The notes under the pieces: generated by a model | What the model saw: the letters and a program-made list of their open reading frames with translations, nothing else | What the model was told of the DNA's origin: nothing | Databases searched by the model: none | NCBI GenBank assembly: GCA_016234705.1 | Contig: JACRAS010000026.1 | Coordinates: 1 to 32,342, forward strand | Source of the DNA: Betaproteobacteria bacterium | GTDB taxonomy: Bacteria; Pseudomonadota; Gammaproteobacteria; Burkholderiales; SG8-39 | Direction of reading: 5' to 3' | Length of the DNA stretch: 32,342 nucleotides | Position numbers and translations under genes: made by a program | Shown: positions 17,364 through 24,917 of the stretch, in pieces | Layout: every line of letters begins with the position of its first letter | Position numbering within the stretch: the first letter of the stretch is position 1

Positions 17364-18413
17364 CTAGCGCATCAGCTTGACTCCCGAGGGGTGATTCGAG
17401 CCGTGAATCTGCGAATGACAATTCGTGCAGCTTCCGGCAAGCAGGAAAGCCGATCCGCCGGCGCCGCCGCCCGGCAGCGCGGCGCCGGTACGCGCCACCG
17501 ATGGATGCCCGGCCACCGTGTGACACTGCTGGCAAAGTAACGGCGGAGACTTGGTCAGCAGTGACGGGCGAACCGTCCCGTGCGGCGAGTGGCACAAGGT
17601 GCAGTCCTCCGCCACCGGCGCGTGCTCCCACAGGAACGGCCCGCGCTTTTCCGCGTGGCAGGTGTAGCAGGTCTGATTCACCGTCGGCTTCGCCAGCAAT
17701 GCTTGGGTATTCGTACCATGCGGGTTATGACACTCGCTGCACGCGATCTTGCCGAAGCGTACTGGATGCGCGGACGGCTTGGCGAAGTCCGCGCGTTGCT
17801 TCTTGTGGCAGTTGTAGCAGACCTCCGGCTGGGTGGCCGTGGCGCGCACGGGGTCGCGCTCGGCGTGAATCTTGTGGCAATTGGTGCAGGCGAGGCCATT
17901 GCTTTCGTGCGTGCTCGCAATCCAGCCGGTGCGCGCATTGCCACGATGGCACTCCAGGCAGAACTTGTTGCGCTCCCCGGGGGACAGGAAGGATGTCGCG
18001 TTGAAATTGTTTATCGCGTTCTTGTCGCCGCTGCCGGCCACGTGCTTCGCGCCCGGCCCATGGCAGGCCTCGCACTGGCGTCCTGCAAACGGCGTGCGCG
18101 CGTCGGCACGCACGGCATGCTTGGTCTTGAAGATGGGAAAGACGGGATAGGGCCAAGCCTCGGTGTGGCACATCAGGCAGGTGTCGGCGCCTTTTTCCGT
18201 GTACTCGGTGCCCAGGCCGGGGGCCGGCGCGGGCGGCTCCGCGGCGGCCGGGGCGTCGGCGGCCGCGGGCGCTTCAGCCGCTGGTGCGGCAGCTTGGCCA
18301 GCCGGGGCGACCGCCTGCGCGACCGCGGCAGCGCTGAACGCAAGGCCCGACGACAGCAGCAGAGCCGCAAATAATGGTTTCGTGATATTCATCGTTGTCT
18401 GCCCGTTAGCCAT
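17364..18413 (-). CDS. dmsE: DmsE/MtrA-family periplasmic decaheme cytochrome c
   Basis: Ten CxxCH motifs in order: CLMCH, CEACH, CLECH, CTNCH, CYNCH, CSECH, CYTCH, CTLCH, CQQCH, CTNCH. In this family (MtrA, MtoA, PioA, DmsE) the hemes form a rod that threads the MtrB-type barrel. The 349-residue precursor has a signal peptide (ITKPLFAALLLSSGLAFSAA, cleaved near AQA). A low-complexity Ala/Pro linker of about 35 residues then precedes the first heme near residue 79. The linker is longer than in Shewanella MtrA. The start could be 18413 or the ATG seven codons inside (18392), which gives a tidier signal; neither has a strong ribosome site. It sits between the OmcA/MtrC-type gene and the porin gene. 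Confidence 0.93.
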   Translation of the reverse strand: MANGQTTMNITKPLFAALLLSSGLAFSAAAVAQAVAPAGQAAAPAAEAPAAADAPAAAEPPAPAPGLGTEYTEKGADTCLMCHTEAWPYPVFPIFKTKHAVRADARTPFAGRQCEACHGPGAKHVAGSGDKNAINNFNATSFLSPGERNKFCLECHRGNARTGWIASTHESNGLACTNCHKIHAERDPVRATATQPEVCYNCHKKQRADFAKPSAHPVRFGKIACSECHNPHGTNTQALLAKPTVNQTCYTCHAEKRGPFLWEHAPVAEDCTLCHSPHGTVRPSLLTKSPPLLCQQCHTVAGHPSVARTGAALPGGGAGGSAFLLAGSCTNCHSQIHGSNHPSGVKLMR

Positions 18414-18460
18414 GGTTCTTATTGATTCCTGATGCTCTTGACAAGGAGCCCTATCGAAGG

Positions 18461-18479
18461 GGGTGGGACCTTCCCACCC
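18461..18479. repeat. 8-bp inverted repeat between conduit genes
   Basis: GGGTGGGA-CCT-TCCCACCC is a perfect 8-bp stem in the 112-nt gap between the second decaheme lipoprotein and the DmsE-type gene. No U-run follows on either strand, so it is more likely an RNA-stability or processing element than a terminator. A similar G/C-rich hairpin lies at 14166-14190, outside the other end of the cluster. Confidence 0.5.
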
Positions 18480-18525
18480 GGTCGCCTCGTCGATCCCTAA
18501 AACTGGCCCGCTTCGGCCTTCGCCC

Positions 18526-20844
18526 TTACTTCACACCGTGCATCACCTGGACGTCAAAAGCCTTGCCGGGTCCGTGGCAGAAAGAGCAATTTTCCGGAGC
18601 GGCGCTGTTAATGGCCGCCTGCGTCGCCGAGAAATTTCCGCCGTTGAATGCATCCTGCATGTGCGTTTTCGCCAGCGCGCCGTCGTGGCAGGACGAGCAT
18701 ACCGCGGCGATCGGCGTGATTCTCAGGTTGTCGGCAGAGCTGGTGGTCGAGCCGCCCGTGCTGATGGTGGTTCCCAGGATACCGTTGGCAGTGGGTGCAG
18801 CCCAGACACCCGTCAACTGGTACGACGTGCCCGTGTGGCACATGGCGCAGTCGTTCAGTTTTCCGGAGAAGACGACGCTACTGAAATCGTGCGGGGTACC
18901 GTCGGAGCGGTAGATCGTGATCCCCTTCGTGCGGAACCCACCCTTGCCCGCTTCGCCCGCATGGATGGCGTGGCTCATGATCTTGTAGTCGATCGACTGT
19001 TCCAGCTTGCCATCCGCGCCTCCGGTGAGCACGCCCGCGGTGGCCGGGCGTTGGCCCGCATCGGTCGCGTTCGGATTGTGGCAAACCGCGCACACTTGAG
19101 GTTCGTCGTTGCGGTCCTTGCCGGGCATACTCACCACGCCATGGCACACGTTGCACTTGGCTATGTCAACCACCAGCCGTCGCGCCGCGACGGTGCCGCT
19201 GATCGCGAAATCCTTGAATATGCTCTTTACCGCCAGCGGATCGGTAAACGTCCCTGCGGTGGTGACATCGCCGGCGGGATGCCCGTCCATCAGGGCCCGC
19301 AGCGTGCCCGTCTGCGTGGCGGGAATAGCGACGGTCGAGGTGACGGCGTAGGTGCCGGGCGTGGCGCCTGCAACTACCGCCGCATTGCCCAGGAGATTGA
19401 TGCTGACCGGCTGACCGAAGGCTTGCCCGCTACTGTCGTTGCCGAAGTCCGACGTGCTCCAGCCAAGCTTAACCGTCAGCGTGCTGTTGGCGCCAGCCGT
19501 GAACGCCGCGGCGGTCTTGATGTCGTAGGGCGCATCCGCATTGGTCGGATCGGTGACCGAAAAGGTGACGACCGGCTTCGCGCCCGCCGTGGTCGGCGTG
19601 ACGCTGATGATGTTGTACTTGAACTTCGCCGCCGCGGCCTTGAGCCTCGCCGGGAAGTTGTGCGCCACGACAATATCCTTCTTATCGGTGAACTTCCCTG
19701 CCGCATGGCACAGCGCGCATGCGCTGCTGTCGGTCATGACACCGCCCGGATGTGCCTTCTTCTGATACGGTTTGGCGGGATCCGGCTTGGCACTGAAATA
19801 GACATCGTCATGGCAGGAGCCGCAGGCCTGGATGCTCGGCTGCATTTTCCAGTTGTCGCCCTGCGCGGTGGCGTTCGCGGCGCCCGGCGTGCCGTCATGG
19901 CACTTGGTGCAATTGCGAATGTCCTGCACGAAGGTGGCTTTCGAGAAGTCGCGAGTGCCAATCTTGTAGCTACCGCCCGCCTTGACACTCGGCAGATTGG
20001 CGCCGTTATGGAGCTTGTGGCTCTGCACCTTGAAATCCAACGGCGTGTTGGGCGTCCCGGCAATCCACGAACCCGGATTGTGGCAAGTGACGCACAATCG
20101 GGTGTCGACGCGATTGGTGCCGGACATCATGACCTCGCCGTGGCACTCGTTGCATTTGGCCGTCGCCACGATATCGCGCTTGGTGGCGACCCCGCTGCCG
20201 TCCGGCACGAAATCGTACACGCCGCTTGCAGGCGGATACGCGCTGTTGGCCTGCTGAATCGTGACGCGGTGCGTCAAGCCCGGTTGATAGCTGATATCGA
20301 GCGCCTTGCCGTCTGCATCCGTGCACGGCGCCGGGCAGGGGGCGCTCTTGATATCGGTGGCGAAAGTGTAGATGTAACCGCCATTCCCGTTATTGACCAA
20401 TGTGCCGAAAGCAAAACCGGCGGCTGAAAGCTCCTGACTGCCCTGCACCGCCCCGCCCACTGCCCTGTTGATATAGTTCTGCCAACTGCTCGGGCCACCG
20501 TTCGATCCCGGCGCCAGCTTGGCGATGTTAAAGCGCAGGTCCGCGGCGCCAAGGCCCACCATGCCGACGCCGGCCTGGTTGGTGACGGTGAAGTTCACCA
20601 CCGGCGGGCTGCTGATGCTCACCCCGGTGATACTCATGGTCAGCGCGGTCGAGGCGGTCAACGCCGCAACTCCGGTCGCACTCGCCGCCGGCCCCGCGGG
20701 CGCCCCGGCGGAACCAGCGCCGCCGCCGGAGCCGCCGCCGCACCCGGCCAAGGCGAATGCCAGCAAGCCCACCGATAAGCCGCGAAGCAAGTCCCATCCC
20801 GGGTGGAGGTCGATCCATTGATGCGACGATAGATGCTTGTTCAT
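18526..20844 (-). CDS. OmcA/MtrC-family decaheme surface lipoprotein 1
   Basis: Outer-membrane decaheme cytochrome expected to transfer electrons to extracellular minerals or shuttles. It has 772 residues. The lipoprotein signal ends LLAFALAGC (acylated Cys at about 35) and is followed by a Gly/Ala/Pro linker. Ten CxxCH motifs fall in two groups of five, the domain II/IV pattern of MtrC, MtrF and OmcA: CNECH, CVTCH, CTKCH, CGSCH, CALCH (about 231-380) and CNVCH, CAVCH, CAMCH, CSSCH, CSFCH (about 550-760). Beta-rich stretches precede each group. Domain I carries an extra CPAPC pair. The ATG at 20844 follows AAGGG by about 5 nt; the frame is open 13 codons further up. It is immediately upstream of the DmsE-type gene. 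Confidence 0.93.
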   Translation of the reverse strand: MNKHLSSHQWIDLHPGWDLLRGLSVGLLAFALAGCGGGSGGGAGSAGAPAGPAASATGVAALTASTALTMSITGVSISSPPVVNFTVTNQAGVGMVGLGAADLRFNIAKLAPGSNGGPSSWQNYINRAVGGAVQGSQELSAAGFAFGTLVNNGNGGYIYTFATDIKSAPCPAPCTDADGKALDISYQPGLTHRVTIQQANSAYPPASGVYDFVPDGSGVATKRDIVATAKCNECHGEVMMSGTNRVDTRLCVTCHNPGSWIAGTPNTPLDFKVQSHKLHNGANLPSVKAGGSYKIGTRDFSKATFVQDIRNCTKCHDGTPGAANATAQGDNWKMQPSIQACGSCHDDVYFSAKPDPAKPYQKKAHPGGVMTDSSACALCHAAGKFTDKKDIVVAHNFPARLKAAAAKFKYNIISVTPTTAGAKPVVTFSVTDPTNADAPYDIKTAAAFTAGANSTLTVKLGWSTSDFGNDSSGQAFGQPVSINLLGNAAVVAGATPGTYAVTSTVAIPATQTGTLRALMDGHPAGDVTTAGTFTDPLAVKSIFKDFAISGTVAARRLVVDIAKCNVCHGVVSMPGKDRNDEPQVCAVCHNPNATDAGQRPATAGVLTGGADGKLEQSIDYKIMSHAIHAGEAGKGGFRTKGITIYRSDGTPHDFSSVVFSGKLNDCAMCHTGTSYQLTGVWAAPTANGILGTTISTGGSTTSSADNLRITPIAAVCSSCHDGALAKTHMQDAFNGGNFSATQAAINSAAPENCSFCHGPGKAFDVQVMHGVK

Positions 20845-21034
20845 GACTACCCTTCTGCTTGAGGACAAGCTGCCCTCCCTCAATAAACGCCACCGCGCAT
20901 CGATCGGAAACTACGCGCTTGGTCAAATGCGGCGCCCAATCCGACGCTTGTTCTTATGCCCGCGCGACAGCGCTGCAACACCCGAGGCCGCATCGACAAT
21001 CCTGCCCGCCGCGCAGCAATGAAAACCGTGCGCA

Positions 21035-21063
21035 ATCCTAAATCAGATTGCCCAAGGTTGCAA
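21035..21063 (-). promoter_or_regulatory. Possible sigma-70 promoter for the mtrC-like/dmsE/mtrB unit
   Basis: On the minus strand, TTGCAA (21063-21058), a 17-nt spacer and TAGGAT (21040-21035) give 4/6 matches at each hexamer with ideal spacing. It lies in the 264-nt gap between the helix-hairpin-helix gene and the second decaheme lipoprotein, leaving a leader of about 185 nt. I see no coding content in this gap. Confidence 0.35.
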
Positions 21064-21108
21064 ACATGAGCCGGCCCGATGCCATTGGCGACATTGGGCT
21101 CGCCGCGC

Positions 21109-21504
21109 TCACTTCTGGCCGGGTTTGGCCGCGGGTTCCGGCTTCTGCTTGGCGATCACTAGGGTCTTCAGATTCTCGTAGACGCCGCGCGCAAGGATGT
21201 TGTGGGTAACGAGATGCGCTTTGCTACCGTAAGGACGGCCGGCGATGATCTTGTCGGCTTCCGCGTCGTTGATGCCCGGAAGCGTCATCAAATCCTTCTT
21301 GCCGGCGCTGTTGATATCGACGAGCTTGACCTTGGCGGCCGCTTTGGCATCCTTCGCTTTGGCAGCTTTTTCGGTCGCTTTGGGAGCGCTGATGGCTTTT
21401 GTTTCTGCGGCAGTCCCCGGCTTGTTGTCAGCGGCGAAGGACAGGTTGGCGGACAGCAGCAATGCTACTGCGATCAGTGCGGAATGGGTGATGTTGCGTT
21501 GCAT
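21109..21504 (-). CDS. Secreted helix-hairpin-helix (ComEA-like) protein
   Basis: A 131-residue protein with a clear signal peptide (MQRNITHSALIAVALLLSAN, cleaved near FAA-DNK). A Lys/Ala-rich linker (about 28-58) leads to a helix-hairpin-helix domain: VDINSAGKKDLMTLPGIND, then ADKIIAGRPYGSKAHLV. This resembles ComEA, which binds DNA non-specifically during uptake. The tail is KQKPEPAAKPGQK. The ATG at 21504 follows AGGAG by 8 nt. It lies between two decaheme lipoprotein genes on their strand, downstream of a terminator. A role in binding extracellular DNA or scaffolding surface cytochromes is possible but unproven; no other competence gene is in view. Confidence 0.85.
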   Translation of the reverse strand: MQRNITHSALIAVALLLSANLSFAADNKPGTAAETKAISAPKATEKAAKAKDAKAAAKVKLVDINSAGKKDLMTLPGINDAEADKIIAGRPYGSKAHLVTHNILARGVYENLKTLVIAKQKPEPAAKPGQK

Positions 21505-21585
21505 GAAATATCTCCTGGGTTTGCCTGCTTGGCGCTCTTACGGGAAACGCGCTGCGTCAAATTCGCCAGCGCATCCTGAGTCAAC

Positions 21586-21624
21586 AAAAAAAAACAACCC
21601 GGAAGCGTTGCCGCCTCCGGGTTG
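21586..21624 (-). terminator. Rho-independent terminator after decaheme lipoprotein 2
   Basis: A 9-bp stem (CAACCCGGA at 21595-21603 pairing with 21616-21624) with a 12-nt loop, followed on the minus strand by nine consecutive T. It ends the transcript of the upstream decaheme gene (stop at 21699) before the helix-hairpin-helix gene. Confidence 0.9.
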
Positions 21625-21698
21625 TCTTCTATTGGCGCTTTGCCGGGGTTCGGCGAGCCGCGCCCCGGCTTGGTTAGCGTGACCAACCTTCGGTCACG

Positions 21699-24629
21699 TC
21701 AATTCTTCTTATGCACTGCCGCGATGCCCAGCCCAAACGCGCTGGTCGAACTATGGCAGAACATGCACTGCTCGGCCTTGGCCAGAGAGGTGGTGCGATC
21801 CCTGTAAATCGAAGCGCCGTTGGACTCCATGTGTTGCTGCGCAACCGTGCTGTCGTGGCAGGAGAAGCACGCCGTCGCGATCGGCGAGATTACCAGCGTC
21901 GAGCCCTCGGCGTTGAAGATCCCCTGCGCCGGATTCGAGAATACCGTGCCGTCCGCCTTGGTGATATTGGACGCTGTCGTGGCGGAGGCATTGAAGGCAA
22001 AGCCGGCGCCATAGTTCTTCACATTGTCCGCAGTCACGTAAGGCGAAATCGAAAACGCCGCGAGCGATCCGGCAACCGTGCCGTTGTACTTGCCTTGACC
22101 CACTGTCCTGTACTGCTTATTGGGCAGGGCGCTGGACGAGGCGCTGGCACTAAAGTCATACATCCCGGGCAGGTGGCAGGTCTCGCAGTTGCTCAGAATG
22201 CCGGGGAATCCGATGTTCGCAAAGGATGAAGTCGTGGAAACGGCATGCCAGGTGAACGGCTTCGTACGATGGTCGGCCGCGTGAATCGCGTGGATATACG
22301 AACTGGAGTCCGCAGACCAGCCAGCGCTGGTTCTGTTGGGAGTGTGGCACCATGAGCAGGTGGTCCCGTCGTTGCGCTGTCCGGCGTGGAAAGACTCCGC
22401 CGTGAACACGCCGAGTTCGAGGTGGCACTTGTTGCAGCGTGTATCTTCGACGATGGCGCGGCGACCGGTGTATCCGGTGGCTACTTTCTGCGCGTCCGGT
22501 GCAATGACGATGAGACCGCCCGTCTTGTTAGGCATGCCGGCCACCAGACCCGTCGCTGCGGTTGCGTTGGCAATGGGGTAGTCGGCGAGATTGGTCTGCG
22601 TGAGCGGCAAAGTGCTGGTCACACCGTAGCTATAACCCACCCCGCCGGTCAGCATCACGGCGCTATCGGGAACCTGCACCCCGGTAAGGGTGACGGTGTA
22701 GTACCCGTTTGCGTCGGGACCGCTAATCGTGCCTTTGCCGGTGCCGCTTGAGCTACCGTTCCAGATGCTCCGGATATAGCCGGAGGCGGAGGCGTTGAAG
22801 TCGGCCGGGGCGGTGATGCCGTCCTGAGGCACGGCCCAGACAAAGAACACGCTCGGCGAACCCATGTAGCTGGGCCAGATCTCCGTCGCCTTGGTTGGGT
22901 CGCTGAAGGGCTGCGCAACGCCATTCTGCAACAGCTTGAACACAATCACCGGCTGCTTGCTCGCGTTGCGCGAGACGCTGCTGACGTCGTAAGTCACTTT
23001 GATCGCGCCTGCCGGCAGATTGTTCACGTTCGAGGCAATCCAGGCCGCGGCGGTGTTGTTGTTGCCGCCACTGGCGGTAGGAACGATCAGGGCGTTGAGC
23101 GGGTTCGGCTTGGTCACCGGTATGTGGTACACCGGGATAGTCGCCTGGTCATGGCACAGGGCGCATTGACTGTCGTCCTGCTTGGCGCCGCCGATGTGGC
23201 CGCCCGTCCCGCCGGCGTTGGTCGTGCCCTTGCCTGTGGCGAAGTCGATACCGTCGTGGCAGGCGCCGCAAGCGAGTCGGCTGGGTACGTTCTTGTAATT
23301 GTCGGCCTGGGGAGCGACTTTGGGCGCGGTGCTGTCGTGGCATTTGGTGCAATTCCTGATGTCCTGCGGGAAACGGGTCTCGTTGAGCAGGACGTTGGCG
23401 AAATTGTAGTTTTTCTTGATCAGTTCTTCGCCCTTATGGATTCTGTGAATCAGGACGGGGAAGTTCCCGACGGTCACGCCATCCGCGACATAGGTAAAAG
23501 GCGAATAACTGACGGCCCCGGTGGTGGCATTGACTGTTTTCGTCAGCGCGGGAAATGCATTATTGGTGGACACGGCTCTCGCCTGCCCATACTTGCGCTG
23601 ATCGGTGTGGCAGACCACGCAATATCTTGGGTCATAGCGGCTGCCGCCGTGGAAGCTTTGGCTGTCGGTGCCGGGAATGCCGCCGAGCTTGCCGTGGCAT
23701 TCGTTGCAGCTCGCTTTGTCGACGATGATCCGCTGGTTGACCGTGGTATCGGTCGGTGCGACCGCTTTGCCGGTGGCGGGGATGAAGTCATAGATGACGT
23801 TCATCGGGTTCTTCATCGGGACAGCGGTGGTCACCGTGACGCCGTCAGCGGTGTTGGTGCCCGTGCCGGGGGCGCTGCCGGAAATCTGAATCGTCAGACG
23901 GTGCAGCGCGTTCGGGTCATAAGTCAGATCGCCCAGATCCGCGGCGACATTGGCGCCGGTCAGCGTCATGGCCGCAACCTGATCTTTAATCTTGGTAATG
24001 TCACGGTAGAAGGTGTAGGTATAGGTGCCGTTCTTGTTGTCGACCAGCGTTCCATTATTGTCGGAACTGGGCCGTGTGGCCGTGGCAGCGGCCGACGCCG
24101 TCGGCACCGTGGTCACGATATAGCTGACCCACTTGCCCGGGGTCCTCGTCGACGTGCCGGTCACCGGTGTGCCGGGTACATATTTGGCCAGGGAAAAGGC
24201 CAGGTTAGGGTAACACGGAACCACAAGGTACGAGGTGGCAGCGGTCCCCGCCCTGACGCAACCCAAGTCCTTGGATTGAGCGCCAAAGCCGATAATCGCG
24301 TTGCCGGCACCGTCCGTCAGCGAGAACGTGACCTTGGGCGGGCTGGCGATGCTGACGGAGACATCCGGCACCGCCGGCGTGAGCGCCGCAAACGTGGCGG
24401 CCGGCGTCGCCGCGGTCAGGGTAACCGGCGCCGCGCCGGTCGGAGCGGTGACAACCGGAGCAGCAGCGGCAGGCGGCGGCGCAGCAGCAGGAGGCGCGGC
24501 AGCCGTGGTATCGCCACCACCGCCACCGCCACCGCATCCAGCAAGGGCGACTGCCAGCAAGCTCGCCGCTGCAAAGTTGATCCAATGATACGAAGATCGG
24601 TTCTTGCTCGACAGATCAAAGTATTTCAC
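21699..24629 (-). CDS. OmcA/MtrC-family decaheme surface lipoprotein 2 (large)
   Basis: Second surface decaheme cytochrome, 976 residues and about 200 longer than its neighbour. The signal ends LLAVALAGC (Cys32), followed by a Gly run and an Ala/Pro linker to about residue 75. Ten CxxCH motifs in two sets of five: CNECH, CVVCH, CTKCH, CGACH, CALCH, then CNKCH, CSWCH, CETCH, CFSCH, CMFCH. The domain layout matches decaheme lipoprotein 1, so the genes are paralogues; the extra length is mainly in the beta-rich domains. Two extra cysteines (GCVRAG and VPCYP) in domain I could form a disulfide. It starts at a GTG (24629) with AAGGGGG just upstream. An FNR-type box lies about 90 nt upstream and a terminator follows, so it is its own transcription unit. 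Confidence 0.93.
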   Translation of the reverse strand: MKYFDLSSKNRSSYHWINFAAASLLAVALAGCGGGGGGGDTTAAAPPAAAPPPAAAAPVVTAPTGAAPVTLTAATPAATFAALTPAVPDVSVSIASPPKVTFSLTDGAGNAIIGFGAQSKDLGCVRAGTAATSYLVVPCYPNLAFSLAKYVPGTPVTGTSTRTPGKWVSYIVTTVPTASAAATATRPSSDNNGTLVDNKNGTYTYTFYRDITKIKDQVAAMTLTGANVAADLGDLTYDPNALHRLTIQISGSAPGTGTNTADGVTVTTAVPMKNPMNVIYDFIPATGKAVAPTDTTVNQRIIVDKASCNECHGKLGGIPGTDSQSFHGGSRYDPRYCVVCHTDQRKYGQARAVSTNNAFPALTKTVNATTGAVSYSPFTYVADGVTVGNFPVLIHRIHKGEELIKKNYNFANVLLNETRFPQDIRNCTKCHDSTAPKVAPQADNYKNVPSRLACGACHDGIDFATGKGTTNAGGTGGHIGGAKQDDSQCALCHDQATIPVYHIPVTKPNPLNALIVPTASGGNNNTAAAWIASNVNNLPAGAIKVTYDVSSVSRNASKQPVIVFKLLQNGVAQPFSDPTKATEIWPSYMGSPSVFFVWAVPQDGITAPADFNASASGYIRSIWNGSSSGTGKGTISGPDANGYYTVTLTGVQVPDSAVMLTGGVGYSYGVTSTLPLTQTNLADYPIANATAATGLVAGMPNKTGGLIVIAPDAQKVATGYTGRRAIVEDTRCNKCHLELGVFTAESFHAGQRNDGTTCSWCHTPNRTSAGWSADSSSYIHAIHAADHRTKPFTWHAVSTTSSFANIGFPGILSNCETCHLPGMYDFSASASSSALPNKQYRTVGQGKYNGTVAGSLAAFSISPYVTADNVKNYGAGFAFNASATTASNITKADGTVFSNPAQGIFNAEGSTLVISPIATACFSCHDSTVAQQHMESNGASIYRDRTTSLAKAEQCMFCHSSTSAFGLGIAAVHKKN

Positions 24630-24665
24630 TGCAGCCCCCTTACACGTTAACGTTAAATAGACGGA

Positions 24666-24683
24666 TACCAGTTTTCACTGGTA
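24666..24683. promoter_or_regulatory. Leader hairpin upstream of decaheme lipoprotein 2
   Basis: TACCAGT-TTTC-ACTGGTA is a perfect 7-bp inverted repeat near the transcript start predicted from the FNR-type box. A second palindrome, ACGTTAACGT (24644-24653), lies between it and the ribosome site. They could be operators or leader structures; no factor is identifiable. Confidence 0.45.
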
Positions 24684-24713
24684 CGATTTTCCATGAGGTA
24701 ACTGGCGACAGTT

Positions 24714-24727
24714 TTGACCTAGATCAA
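24714..24727 (-). promoter_or_regulatory. FNR/ANR-type box upstream of decaheme lipoprotein 2
   Basis: On the minus strand it reads TTGATCTAGGTCAA, nine of ten matches to the consensus TTGAT-N4-ATCAA. Its centre is 32 nt upstream of GAAAAT (24691-24686), a possible -10, which fits class II FNR activation (site at -41.5). This predicts oxygen-controlled expression of the decaheme gene, induced when oxygen is low. Confidence 0.7.
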
Positions 24728-24799
24728 ACTCGCCGCAGTTAGCGCCGGGCACTCCCGACCATGCCCCGCGGTGCCACGGATGAACCGGCATTCACCTAG

Positions 24800-24892
24800 C
24801 TACTGATACAGCCCTCTGAGGTGCCGCGCTTCGAGGATGCGCTTGCATGCCAGCGTAAACGTCGCGGTGCGCAGCGTGACGCCTGCCTGCCC
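24800..24892 (-). pseudogene. Fossil C-terminus of a Glu/Leu/Phe/Val dehydrogenase
   Basis: Thirty codons ending in TAG translate to a peptide with VTLRTATF, TLACKRIL and EARHLRGLYQ, which matches the extreme C-terminus of the bacterial NAD(P)-glutamate dehydrogenase family (typical ending LRTAAF...RILEARELRGLYP). Upstream in frame a TGA follows within four codons, and then comes the end of the hemerythrin gene, so the remaining ~390 residues are gone. It is an orphan 3' end left by deletion or insertion. It fills part of the 288-base gap before the decaheme gene. Confidence 0.7.
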
Positions 24893-24917
24893 GGCCGCGT
24901 GAAATCAGCCCACCGTA

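Noticed and set aside
18463..20427. 654-codon plus-strand frame opposite decaheme lipoprotein 1
   Set aside because: Shadow frame; the ten CxxCH motifs on the minus strand decide.
23124..24650. 508-codon plus-strand frame opposite decaheme lipoprotein 2
   Set aside because: Shadow frame with an Arg/Gly-rich end; no motif.
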